Assembly (NCBI GenBank): GCA_039630445.1 | Contig: JBCNVA010000097.1 | Location: 1 to 15,400, forward strand | From: HRBIN15 sp039630445 | GTDB lineage: Bacteria > Armatimonadota > Fimbriimonadia > Fimbriimonadales > GBS-DC | Direction: 5' to 3' | DNA: 15,400 nucleotides | In this document: positions 5,705-12,751 of the stretch, in pieces | How positions within the stretch are numbered: position 1 is the first letter of the stretch | Layout: each line of letters opens with the position of its first letter | Made by a program: the position numbers and the translations under genes | The notes under the pieces: model-generated | Seen by the model: the letters and a program-made list of their open reading frames with translations, nothing else | What the model was told of the DNA's origin: nothing | Databases searched by the model: none

Positions 5705-6577
5705 TCAGAACACAATCTGTTCAGGCGCAATAGCGACCGCTTGGAGGGCGGCTTGCAACACGCGGGCTGCGTCGGGGGCAAGCAGCACGCCGATCAGCTC
5801 CGTTTCGCGGATGTCGGTGCCGAGCGCCTGTGCTTGGCGGCGCACATATTGCAAGATTCGGTACAAATCGGTTTGGTCGGGCTGAGTGATGTTCAGCGAG
5901 ACCTGAGCAGTTTGGCGTGTGGGCAGCCAGAAACCCAGCGCGCGCACGCCCTGCAGATCGGGATTGGTGGCGCGTTCCAGCCGAATCTGGCGGGCAATCT
6001 GGCGAGCGATTGCGCCATCAGGCGCTTGCAGGTTGATGTTGAAGGCAATCAGCGGGTCGCGCACGCCCAGCACCGTTGCGCCGGCTGTCGGGTGCAGTTG
6101 TGCCTTGCCAAAATCGGGCGGGAACGCCTCAACGCTCGCGCTGACCCGCTTGCGGATGGTGGGCAGGTCTTTCGGACGCCCCTCCCGCGCCGAATGCTCG
6201 TAGAGGTACACGGGCACGCCTAATTGCCGTGCGAATCGCTGTGCCAAACGATGGGAGAAGGCGACTGCCTGCTCGCGTGTGATGCCCCCAAGCACCACCA
6301 GCGGCACCACATCCACCGCCCCAAGGCGCGGATGAACACCCGCATGCATGCGCAAATCGATACGCTCGATCGCCACGCGCGCCGTGTTCAAGACCGCACG
6401 CCCCACCTGACGCGGCGTGCCCGAAAACGCCAGCACCATGCGGTGATGGTCATAGTCCCACGAGAGGTGGTGTATCACCACGCCAGTGCTGCGTGCCGCG
6501 TCCGCAATCGCACGAATGGTCGCCTCGTCCCGCCCCTCCGAAAAGTTGGGCACACAGAGCAAGCGCGGCGTCTGCAT
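5705..6577 (-). CDS. ftcD: Glutamate formimidoyltransferase
   Basis: The 290-aa protein matches the formiminotransferase N and C subdomains without the cyclodeaminase part. Key blocks are CVPNFSEGRD (8-17), the substrate region DYDHHRMV (41-48), and HAGVHPRLGAVDVVPL (78-93), which holds H82, the position of the catalytic histidine in this family. The C-terminal half has RDPLIAFNINL and LGFWLPTRQTAQVSLNIT, the latter matching the family block with VSMNL. It moves the formimino group from N-formiminoglutamate to tetrahydrofolate, the last step of one histidine-degradation route, or acts as the analogous 5-formyl-THF/glutamate enzyme. No hutH, hutU or hutI lies in the window. The ATG at 6577 is 4 nt after the HAD stop (6582), so the two are very likely cotranscribed; the only Shine-Dalgarno candidate is weak (GATAGG). 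Confidence 0.92.
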   Translation of the reverse strand: MQTPRLLCVPNFSEGRDEATIRAIADAARSTGVVIHHLSWDYDHHRMVLAFSGTPRQVGRAVLNTARVAIERIDLRMHAGVHPRLGAVDVVPLVVLGGITREQAVAFSHRLAQRFARQLGVPVYLYEHSAREGRPKDLPTIRKRVSASVEAFPPDFGKAQLHPTAGATVLGVRDPLIAFNINLQAPDGAIARQIARQIRLERATNPDLQGVRALGFWLPTRQTAQVSLNITQPDQTDLYRILQYVRRQAQALGTDIRETELIGVLLAPDAARVLQAALQAVAIAPEQIVF

Positions 6578-6581
6578 AGGG

Positions 6582-7319
6582 CTACCTATCTTGTCGGATC
6601 AGATGGCTGGGTTCGGGCAGCAGCTCGGTCAGGGAGCGCAGCATAGGGACTGATGCCTCAGGTTCGGGCGTTGGCGCACCTTCGCGATTGAGCCATGCTG
6701 CTCGCCAGCCCACTTGCAGCGCACCCTTCACATCATGCTCCCACGAGTTGCCCACAAAAAGGATCTGCTCAGGCGCAAGGTGTAGCTGCTCCTGCACATG
6801 CAGAAAAATCGCGGGATCGGGCTTGCCGACGCCCAGCTCGCCCTCGATCGCCACCAGCTCAAAATAGGGTTCCAGACCGAGCAGGTGCAGCTCGCGCCGC
6901 TGCTCACGGGCGGGACCGTTCGTGATGAGGAACAGGGTGTGATGTTGGCGCAGTGCCTGCAGCACAGGCAGCGTATCCTCAAAGAGTTGCAGCTGGCTCT
7001 CGCGCAGTTCCAGATAGCGGGCGCTAAGCTGTTCCGCCAGTCCATCGGGCACAAAACCCAGCAAGGTTAGCATGCGGCGCATCGTCTCGGTGCGGGTCGG
7101 CTCCCCGCTTTGGAGATAGCGCGAGCGCCACGGCTCCCGTTTGATTTCGTCCATCATCTGCCAGAACGCCTGCCGATAGGCTTGATCGATGGTCTCGATA
7201 TCCACTTCCAGCAGGGGTTGCACCAGCTCGGCGAACGCCTGCCGCCGCGCCCGCATCGCGATCGGCATATACAGGCACAGCGTATCGTCCAGGTCAAACC
7301 CAATCGCCCGAATTGGCAT
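6582..7319 (-). CDS. HAD-superfamily hydrolase (subfamily IA, YjjG/REG-2-like phosphatase)
   Basis: The 245-aa protein has all four HAD motifs: DLDDT with nucleophile D9 and acid D11; ITNG (132-135); K166 in GVGKPDP; and VGNSWEHDV (189-197) with acidic residues E194/D196. A helical cap lies between about residues 15 and 110. Members dephosphorylate small phosphorylated metabolites such as nucleoside monophosphates or sugar phosphates; the substrate cannot be read from sequence. It is cytoplasmic, with no signal peptide. The ATG at 7319 is supported by TACACT exactly 7 nt upstream; no Shine-Dalgarno is present. It sits 4 nt upstream of ftcD, suggesting a two-gene unit that may be transcribed separately from the GH57 gene upstream. 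Confidence 0.9.
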   Translation of the reverse strand: MPIRAIGFDLDDTLCLYMPIAMRARRQAFAELVQPLLEVDIETIDQAYRQAFWQMMDEIKREPWRSRYLQSGEPTRTETMRRMLTLLGFVPDGLAEQLSARYLELRESQLQLFEDTLPVLQALRQHHTLFLITNGPAREQRRELHLLGLEPYFELVAIEGELGVGKPDPAIFLHVQEQLHLAPEQILFVGNSWEHDVKGALQVGWRAAWLNREGAPTPEPEASVPMLRSLTELLPEPSHLIRQDR

Positions 7320-7326
7320 CGTTAAG

Positions 7327-7332
7327 AGTGTA
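7327..7332 (-). promoter_or_regulatory. Candidate -10 element (GGTACACT) for the HAD-ftcD pair
   Basis: The minus strand reads GGTACACT, then 7 nt, then the HAD ATG at 7319. This predicts a leaderless transcript for HAD-ftcD. No -35 element is evident. Confidence 0.5.
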
Positions 7333-7335
7333 CCT

Positions 7336-7440
7336 TCAGAGGCTCCTTACCTTCATCAGGCGGTTGTGCAGCAGCTCCGCCACCACGCGATAAACAACCA
7401 GTGGCTTCGCTTCCTGAGGGGGGACTTGTGCATGCTTCAT
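7336..7440 (-). CDS. Possible 34-aa small protein between GH57 and HAD genes
   Basis: An ATG frame begins 2 nt after the stop of the GH57 gene and runs 34 codons to TGA at 7336-7338. The peptide starts MKHAQVPPQEAKPLVVYRVV and ends basic (LMKVRSL); it may form one amphipathic helix. The tight spacing after the upstream stop is operon-like. There is no Shine-Dalgarno beyond GGG directly before the ATG, no recognised domain, and the length is within chance expectation. Confidence 0.25.
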   Translation of the reverse strand: MKHAQVPPQEAKPLVVYRVVAELLHNRLMKVRSL

Positions 7441-7442
7441 CC

Positions 7443-9131
7443 CTAATGCCATAGATCCAGCGAGAGGTCGCTAAAAATCGGTTCGCGTTGTAGGCTGTCC
7501 TGATAGAGAGCCAGCAGGGCGGCGTCGGGTTCTTTGCCTGCGGCGACTTGCTCAATCAGCGCTGCAATCCCCTCGAAGCGACGCAGGTGGTCGCGAAAGC
7601 GCAGCTCAGCATAATCACGCGCTGTGCCCGTGGTTATTAGGAAAGTCCAGTCAGACGACTGGAGCAGGAGCAGCTCTCGTGCCAGCTGCTGCAGGTAGGG
7701 CTGGAGCGCAGGATGGTTCCGATAGCGGCGTAGAAGCTGCAGGAAGCGTGCCTCCGCTCTATAAAGCTGCTCCCACACCCACGCTGTCTGCTCATTCAGC
7801 CAAATATAATGGAAGCCACCCTCACCCCACGAGCCTTCGGGCAACAGCACCACCTCGTCAGGCGGAAACCGCTCCAGATAGTCCGAACAGGTAATCATCT
7901 CCAAGTCGGGATCCGCTGCGATGCGCTGGATAACCGTCTGGAGCCATTCGGGTCCCTCGAACCACCAGTGCCCGAACAGCTCGGTGTCGTACATAGAGAC
8001 CAGCACGCCTGGCTCGCCCGTTTGAGCATGATGGTCGCCCAGCACCTGCTTGAGCAGCCCCACGAAATGCTCAGCATGCGCCTGAACGGCTTCGAAGGCA
8101 GCATACGGCTCATAGGGCTGCTTAGCAGCGAGGTCAGCTTTGTTCTCGCTTACGCGCCAGTAGCGCAGGCGCCCTGGGTAGTGCTGCTTGTGGAACTCCA
8201 GGTAGCGGGCATCACCTGGGTAGCCATGCTCGCCGCTCCAAACCTGCAGCGTCGTTTGGGGATCGCGGGCAAACACCGCCAAAGGCGTCGAAGCCGGTAG
8301 TTGATAGGCGCGATAAGGGCTGCGCTCTACCCGCTCACCCTGATACGCGCGCTGGAACTGCTTGAACAGCTGTGCCAGGGCAGGGAACCGTGCCAGGTAG
8401 GTGCCCAGTGGCTCGCCTCCGCGCAGCATGTGCGTGTCCACAAAAAAGTAGCGAATGCCCGCCTCACTCAAAAACTGCTCCACACCCGCACGCTCGGAAG
8501 GCGGGATCAGCTCGCGGGCAACAGGCGGTGTCCAGCGATAGCCCGGTCGGTAGGCGCACTCAGGCAGCCAGAAGCCGTTCGGTTCTCGTCCAAAATGGCG
8601 ACGATAGCTCGCCCTGCCCAGCAGCACCTGCGCTCGCACGCACTCATCGTGCCCAAGCAGGGGTAGATAGCCGTGTGTTGCTGCGCTGGTGATGACCTCA
8701 ATCGCGCCCGAATCTTGCAGCTGGCGGAACCCTTTGAGCAGATCTCCATCCAGCGCATTGAGCAGGGCTGCCTGTCGCTCATAGAACTGAAGCCAGAGAT
8801 AGGCTAATCCAGCCTGCCAGCGGATACCCTGCTGGCAGAACATCTGCATGTCGGTGCGCGCGGCGTCCTGCTTGAACTGGAGGTAATGCTCCATCTCGGC
8901 GCGGAACGCCGCACTTGCCAACTGCTCCTGAAGGATCGGCGTGAAGCTAATCGTATAGCGGGCGGGGATACCGCGCTGCAGTAGGCGTTGGCTTAGCTCC
9001 CAAAGGGGCAGGTAGCATTCCGCGACCGCCTCCGCCAGCCAGTCGGTTCCGTGGGGTGATCGACCGTGCGTTAGCACATAGGGGATGTGGGAGTGCAGCA
9101 CCAGCGCCCAGTAGCCCAACGGTCGGCTCAT
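7443..9131 (-). CDS. GH57 1,4-alpha-glucan branching enzyme (DUF1957 C-terminal domain)
   Basis: The 562-aa protein shows the GH57 hallmarks in order: LHSHIPYV (H13, H15); ATHGYLPLL (151-159); GFWLPECAY with E191, the expected catalytic nucleophile; and YDTELFGHWWFEGPEWL with D382, the expected acid/base. EGSWGEGGFHYIWLNEQTAWVW (432-453) and the helical C terminus match the DUF1957 part of branching enzymes such as TTHA1902 of Thermus thermophilus. It makes alpha-1,6 branches in alpha-glucan and so probably acts in glycogen synthesis in the cytoplasm. The ATG at 9131 was chosen because the protein then starts just before the first catalytic-domain strand and GGGGGAG precedes it; the frame extends upstream by 25 Cys-rich residues that overlap truB and look non-native. 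It lies 22 nt after truB. Confidence 0.93.
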   Translation of the reverse strand: MSRPLGYWALVLHSHIPYVLTHGRSPHGTDWLAEAVAECYLPLWELSQRLLQRGIPARYTISFTPILQEQLASAAFRAEMEHYLQFKQDAARTDMQMFCQQGIRWQAGLAYLWLQFYERQAALLNALDGDLLKGFRQLQDSGAIEVITSAATHGYLPLLGHDECVRAQVLLGRASYRRHFGREPNGFWLPECAYRPGYRWTPPVARELIPPSERAGVEQFLSEAGIRYFFVDTHMLRGGEPLGTYLARFPALAQLFKQFQRAYQGERVERSPYRAYQLPASTPLAVFARDPQTTLQVWSGEHGYPGDARYLEFHKQHYPGRLRYWRVSENKADLAAKQPYEPYAAFEAVQAHAEHFVGLLKQVLGDHHAQTGEPGVLVSMYDTELFGHWWFEGPEWLQTVIQRIAADPDLEMITCSDYLERFPPDEVVLLPEGSWGEGGFHYIWLNEQTAWVWEQLYRAEARFLQLLRRYRNHPALQPYLQQLARELLLLQSSDWTFLITTGTARDYAELRFRDHLRRFEGIAALIEQVAAGKEPDAALLALYQDSLQREPIFSDLSLDLWH

Positions 9132-9153
9132 GGTCTCCCCCAGCCACGGAATG

Positions 9154-10035
9154 TCAGGCGTGGATAACCCGCACAGGTCGCAGCAGCGGCGGCAGCCAGC
9201 GTGCAATCAGGGCGATGCGCTGGTCATCCTCCATCACCAGCACATAGCCACCGGGCGTCCAGAGCGGGTGCTCCACTTGAACGAAGTTGCCGTTCAGCAA
9301 CCGCTCCAGGTAAGGTGCGGTGGGCTTCCAGCGCGGCAGGTGCGGCAGGGCATCCGCTGGCGCAATCAGGTGGGCAGCGACGCTTTCAGGATCTGTAAAA
9401 ATCTCCAGAGGCTGCGCCTCCTCCAGTCGGAAATGCCCCACGGCAAGGCGCGTCAGCTGCTTCAAGTGCGCCCCCACACCGAGCCGATCGCCGATATCGG
9501 ACGCCAGCGTGCGCACATAAGTGCCCGCGGAGCATTCGAGGTAGAAGCGTGCAGTAGGAAACTCGCCTGGCTGCCACTCCTCAATCTGCAGGGTGTAAAT
9601 CGTCACGGTACGGGGCGGACGCTCTACCTCCTTGCCCTCGCGCGCTAACTCGTACAGCCGCTTGCCTTCTATCTTGACCGCCGAATACATCGGAGGGATC
9701 TGCTGAATGCGTCCGATGAACTCCTGCGCCGCCGCCTGCACCTGTTCAAGGGTCAGATGGGGCGCGGGAATCTGCGAAAAGATCTCGCCTTCGATGTCCT
9801 GCGTGGTGGTGCGAATACCGAACTGAATGGTTCCGCGGTACTTTTTGGGCAGCGCTTGCAGGTAGGGTGTCAAGCGGGTGGCGCGTCCGAGGCAGAGCAC
9901 CAGCACGCCGTCCGCCATCGGGTCGAGCGTGCCTGTGTGCCCCACCTCCTTTTGGCGGATGGTGGCGCGGATCCGCCCGACCACATCGTGCGAGGTCATG
10001 CCAGTGGGTTTGTTGAGGTTGAGCACGCCATCCAT
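9154..10035 (-). CDS. truB: tRNA pseudouridine(55) synthase
   Basis: The 293-aa protein starts MDGVLNLNKPTGMTSHDVV, the typical TruB beginning, followed by KEVGHTGTLDPMADGVL with catalytic D38. KKYRGTIQFGIRTTTQDIEGE, IPPMYSAVKIEGKRLYELAR and CSAGTYVRTLASDIG are further family blocks; the C-terminal region (about 225-293) is the PUA-like extension. It converts U55 of the tRNA T-loop to pseudouridine. The ATG at 10035 is fixed by AGGAGGTG with 5 nt between it and the start codon. The gene begins inside the last 40 bp of nrnA, so the two are translationally linked; nrnA-truB neighbourhood is a common bacterial arrangement. Confidence 0.96.
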   Translation of the reverse strand: MDGVLNLNKPTGMTSHDVVGRIRATIRQKEVGHTGTLDPMADGVLVLCLGRATRLTPYLQALPKKYRGTIQFGIRTTTQDIEGEIFSQIPAPHLTLEQVQAAAQEFIGRIQQIPPMYSAVKIEGKRLYELAREGKEVERPPRTVTIYTLQIEEWQPGEFPTARFYLECSAGTYVRTLASDIGDRLGVGAHLKQLTRLAVGHFRLEEAQPLEIFTDPESVAAHLIAPADALPHLPRWKPTAPYLERLLNGNFVQVEHPLWTPGGYVLVMEDDQRIALIARWLPPLLRPVRVIHA

Positions 10036-11000
10036 TTTTGCACCTCCTGCAGCAGCACCTGCTCCGCTTCGCTCATGCTCATCTCCAGCGTGCAGCCGGC
10101 GGCGTTTTCGTGCCCGCCACCTCCGAAATGCTGGGCGATTAGCGCGACATTGACCGCTCCTCGGCTGCGCAGGCTGACCCGGATCTTGCGGTTAGGCGCC
10201 TCGCGCAACAGCATGGCGACCTGCACACCGTGAATGGAGCGCACGAAGTTCACGATGCCTTCTGTCTCCTCCTCGCTGGCTCCTGCCTCCTCGAACGCGC
10301 TGCGCGGGATGACCACCCACGCGATTTGCCCGTCCGGGGTGCGCTTTAGCGTCGCCAACGCCAGCCCCAGCAGCTTGACCGCCGAGAAGGAGCGCGTTTC
10401 GAACACCTGCTCGTTAATCTCGCTGATATTCGCCCCGCAGCGCTGCAGGTGCGCCGCGATGCGCAGCGTGCGCGGCGTAGTGTTCGGAAACTTGAATGAG
10501 AAGGTATCGGTCACGATGCCCGTGAGCAAACATGTGGCGATTTCAGGAGTGAAGGGCACGCGCAGGGCACGCAGCAAGCGGTAGGCAATCTCGGCAGTGG
10601 CTGCCGCACTGGTATCTACTAAGCGCACATCGGCAAACGGCTCCTGCGGCACATGGTGATCGATCTGCAGGATGCGGCGCGCGGCGCGCACCAGCGGTTC
10701 GTGGCGACCCGCCCGATTCAGCTGGCTCATATCGCACACCAGCGCCAGGTCAAAGACCGTGATGGGCTGTTGGGCAGTCTCCACCGCCTCGCTACCAGGT
10801 AGGAAACGGTAGATCTCGGGCACCGGGTCATGACACAGCACGCGCACGGTGTGCTTCCGAAGGGCGCGTAGCCCGTGATAGAGCGCCAGCGCGGTGCCAA
10901 GCGTATCCCCATCGGGGTGTAGATGCGCCACGACCAGACAAGTGTCTGCCTGATTGACCAACTGGACAGCTCGCTTCAACGGGCTGATGCGCGTTGCCAT
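9996..11000 (-). CDS. nrnA: Bifunctional oligoribonuclease / pAp phosphatase, DHH family
   Basis: The 334-aa protein has the DHH motifs: HLHPDGDTLG (D30, D32), VCDMS (D90), IDHH (113-116), and TDTFSFKF with the fourth-motif Asp. The C-terminal DHHA1 domain ends with FGGGGHENAAG. NrnA proteins degrade 2-5-nt RNAs and often dephosphorylate pAp; they act in the cytoplasm with Mn2+. The ATG at 11000 was chosen: TACAAT lies exactly 7 nt upstream, and it starts 29 nt after the mqnD stop codon. A TTG at 11039 would add 13 residues but overlaps mqnD by 10 bp and has no supporting signal. It overlaps truB by 40 bp at its 3' end. Confidence 0.93.
   Translation of the reverse strand: MATRISPLKRAVQLVNQADTCLVVAHLHPDGDTLGTALALYHGLRALRKHTVRVLCHDPVPEIYRFLPGSEAVETAQQPITVFDLALVCDMSQLNRAGRHEPLVRAARRILQIDHHVPQEPFADVRLVDTSAAATAEIAYRLLRALRVPFTPEIATCLLTGIVTDTFSFKFPNTTPRTLRIAAHLQRCGANISEINEQVFETRSFSAVKLLGLALATLKRTPDGQIAWVVIPRSAFEEAGASEEETEGIVNFVRSIHGVQVAMLLREAPNRKIRVSLRSRGAVNVALIAQHFGGGGHENAAGCTLEMSMSEAEQVLLQEVQKWMACSTSTNPLA
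10041..10048 (-). promoter_or_regulatory. Shine-Dalgarno of truB inside nrnA
   Basis: The minus strand reads AGGAGGTG 5 nt before the truB ATG at 10035. It lies within codons of nrnA, so initiation at truB happens before nrnA translation ends. Confidence 0.75.
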
Positions 11001-11007
11001 TTGGCTT

Positions 11008-11013
11008 ATTGTA
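11008..11013 (-). promoter_or_regulatory. Candidate -10 element (GGTACAAT) for nrnA-truB
   Basis: The minus strand reads GGTACAAT, 7 nt, then ATG at 11000, in the short gap after mqnD. This would allow transcription of nrnA-truB independent of mqnD. No -35 element was recognised. Confidence 0.5.
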
Positions 11014-11029
11014 CCTGCTTGGTAAGCGT

Positions 11030-11854
11030 TCAGGCGCAATAGCGCAGCGAGACTTGGGGAATGATGCCTTGAGCGGCACCGCGGCGCAAAAACTCCTCTA
11101 TAGCACGCCTACCCCGCTCGCCCATATCCAGAGTTAGCGCGTTCACATACATGCCCACAAATCGGTCAGCTGTCGGGGTATCGATCCCGCGCCCGAACTG
11201 CAGGGCATACGCCAGCGCCTGTTGGCGATTCTCCAGTCCAAGGCGGATGCTTTCCCGCAGCACGCGAGCAATCTCGCGCTGCACCGCCTCTGGCAGGTCG
11301 GTTCGAACCGCGTTCACGCCCAGTGGCAGGGGCAGCCCACCCGTCTGCTCCGCCCACCATGCTCCCAGATCGAGCAGACATACCAAGCCGTGCTGCCGAT
11401 GGGTCAGCTGACCCTCGTGGATGAGCAGCCCAACCGCCACCTCACCCCGCTGCACCGCTGGCATGATGGCATCAAACGGCATCTCCACCACTTCAGCATT
11501 CGGCAGAAAGAGGCGCAGCGCCAGATAGGCACTGGTCAATTTGCCGGGAACGGCGATGGGGTAGTGAAGGAGTTCATTCAGCGGGATTGGCTCGCGCGCT
11601 ACCAAGATTGGACCGTAGCCATCGCCAAAGCTACCGCCTGACATTAGCACGGCATAGCGATCGGCGACATAGGCGAGGCTATGAACCGAGAGCGCGGTGC
11701 ACTCCAGTCGCCCCTCACGCGCCCATTCGTTCAGGGTCTGAATATCGCGCAGCACATGCTCAAACTGGAGGGGGGTCTCTATCAGTCCTGCTTGGAGCGC
11801 CCAGAACATGAAGGCATCGTCGGCATCGGGACTATGTCCGATACGAATGATCAT
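11030..11854 (-). CDS. mqnD: 1,4-dihydroxy-6-naphthoate synthase, futalosine menaquinone pathway
   Basis: The 274-aa protein opens with IGHSPDADDAFMFWAL, the N-terminal signature of MqnD, and has the periplasmic-binding-protein-like fold typical of the MqnA/MqnD family (for example LSVHSLAYVADRYAVLMSGGSFGDGYGPILVA). MqnD cleaves cyclic dehypoxanthine futalosine to 1,4-dihydroxy-6-naphthoate; family length is about 270-280 aa, so it is complete. It implies that the organism makes menaquinone by the futalosine route; the other mqn genes are not in the window. The ATG overlaps the upstream gene's stop by 4 bp (ATGA), with AAAGGAG about 7 nt before it, so it is cotranslated with the membrane protein upstream. 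Confidence 0.93.
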   Translation of the reverse strand: MIIRIGHSPDADDAFMFWALQAGLIETPLQFEHVLRDIQTLNEWAREGRLECTALSVHSLAYVADRYAVLMSGGSFGDGYGPILVAREPIPLNELLHYPIAVPGKLTSAYLALRLFLPNAEVVEMPFDAIMPAVQRGEVAVGLLIHEGQLTHRQHGLVCLLDLGAWWAEQTGGLPLPLGVNAVRTDLPEAVQREIARVLRESIRLGLENRQQALAYALQFGRGIDTPTADRFVGMYVNALTLDMGERGRRAIEEFLRRGAAQGIIPQVSLRYCA

Positions 11855-12573
11855 GGCGTGGCTCCTTTATGGGCGAGCCGCTGAGCCGCTTCGAAGCCCT
11901 TGACGATTTCGTTTGCCACCTCCTCGTCAAAAATCGGCTGGATTTGCACATCGGAGGTTTGAAGCGCGGCAGCGCGGCTCAACAGCCACCAGCTGCTGGC
12001 GACCTCGCGGCGGATGATGGGGGCTGCCCAAGGCTGCTTTTCGACAATCAGCAGCAATCGCTCATCAGCGGGGGGTTCACCCAGCGCGCGCGGGCGTGCT
12101 ACCGTCGTGCGGGCATAATGCCACAGGCGTGCCCGTCCTTCAGGCGTTAGGCGCAGATGCACCACAAAATACTCAGGGCGCGCCCGTAGCACCTCCGCCT
12201 CGCGCCGCTCCACCCAAACCTTCTCCACATGACGCTCGGTCAACACGGTGGGGCAGACCTTCAGCACCTGCTCGATATCCACTCGACGCACGCTTCCCTC
12301 CTCTGTATCATGCTCAGGGCGCTCGAACCGCTGCTCGCGCAGCACCTCCACCACCTTGGGCACTTCCTGCGAGATGATGATTTTCCAGCGGCGCTCCGCC
12401 ATCATCGGAGAAGGGCAACCGAGCATGGTGAAATAAGAAGGCGCAATCGGACGAAGCTGCATCCGACTCAGCTGGTAATAGCCGTACAGAGTGTTCGCTC
12501 CATAAAGCATAAGCAGCGCCCCCAGCACCACCACGACCACGCGCGTCGCCGTCCACTGTCCGAAGCGCCTCAT
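11851..12573 (-). CDS. Membrane-anchored protein with a SecD P1-head-like domain
   Basis: The 240-aa protein has one N-terminal membrane segment (about 10-33, basic start MRRFGQWTATR) and an exported domain. Residues about 100-235 resemble the SecD/SecDF P1 head: VHLRLTPEGRARL (138-150) corresponds to the 'VsLtLTpEGa' strand, LLLIVEKQPWAAPIIRREV (173-191) to 'LAIVLDGkVlsAPvIreaI', and FDEEVANEIVKGFEAAQRLA ends as SecD does with 'F...EA..LA'. The transmembrane export bundle of SecD (six helices) is absent, so it is not a full translocase subunit. Family membership is inferred by eye. The head in SecDF binds translocating protein; here it might be an accessory to export or a divergent relative. 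The ATG at 12573 lies 7 nt after GGTATAAT. The gene overlaps mqnD by 4 bp. Confidence 0.6.
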   Translation of the reverse strand: MRRFGQWTATRVVVVVLGALLMLYGANTLYGYYQLSRMQLRPIAPSYFTMLGCPSPMMAERRWKIIISQEVPKVVEVLREQRFERPEHDTEEGSVRRVDIEQVLKVCPTVLTERHVEKVWVERREAEVLRARPEYFVVHLRLTPEGRARLWHYARTTVARPRALGEPPADERLLLIVEKQPWAAPIIRREVASSWWLLSRAAALQTSDVQIQPIFDEEVANEIVKGFEAAQRLAHKGATP

Positions 12574-12580
12574 CGTGCAG

Positions 12581-12586
12581 ATTATA
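12581..12586 (-). promoter_or_regulatory. Candidate -10 element (GGTATAAT) at the edge of repeat copy 3
   Basis: On the minus strand GGTATAAT is followed by 7 nt and the ATG at 12573. The GG (12587-12588) touches the end of the third MITE-like copy. It is probably the main promoter of the minus-strand gene run from the SecD-head-like gene to at least mqnD. Confidence 0.6.
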
Positions 12587-12588
12587 CC

Positions 12589-12727
12589 TAACCCAACTTG
12601 CCACCTATCTGAGATTCCTCGCCTTCGGCTCGGAATGACAAGTGCCCTGCCGCATAAAACGCTCTGTCATTCCAAGCGCAGCGAGGAATCTCGCCTGCTC
12701 AAAAATGACAGGAAGCAAGTTGGGTTA
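12589..12727. repeat. MITE-like palindromic repeat, copy 3 (139 bp)
   Basis: It begins TAACCCAACTTGCCACCTAT and ends GAAGCAAGTTGGGTTA. The left arm GAGATTCCTCG...CGGAATGACA is at 12611-12640 and the right arm TGTCATTCCAAG...GAGGAATCTC at 12665-12692. It occupies nearly all of the divergent spacer between the SecD-head-like gene and the response regulator, with -10-like sequences next to both ends. It shares internal spacer words with copy 2. Confidence 0.85.
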
Positions 12728-12734
12728 TACCTGC

Positions 12735-12740
12735 TATAGA
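12735..12740 (+). promoter_or_regulatory. Weak candidate -10 (TATAGA) for the response regulator operon
   Basis: TATAGA lies 11 nt before the ATG at 12752, just outside repeat copy 3. Any leader would be only a few nucleotides long. The spacing differs from the 7-nt pattern of other genes, and no -35 is clear. Confidence 0.3.
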
Positions 12741-12751
12741 TTCGCCCCCGC

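Noticed and set aside
9132..9206. Upstream extension of the GH57 gene to 9206
   Set aside because: The added 25 residues are Cys-rich, overlap the end of truB and are absent from the family; the ATG at 9131 begins at the conserved domain.
11001..11039. TTG start of nrnA at 11039
   Set aside because: It overlaps mqnD by 10 bp and has no start signal, whereas the ATG at 11000 follows TACAAT by exactly 7 nt.
774..12727. CRISPR-like array from the recurring GGAATGACA/TGTCATTCC words
   Set aside because: The three units are kilobases apart and palindromic, with no regular spacers or cas genes.
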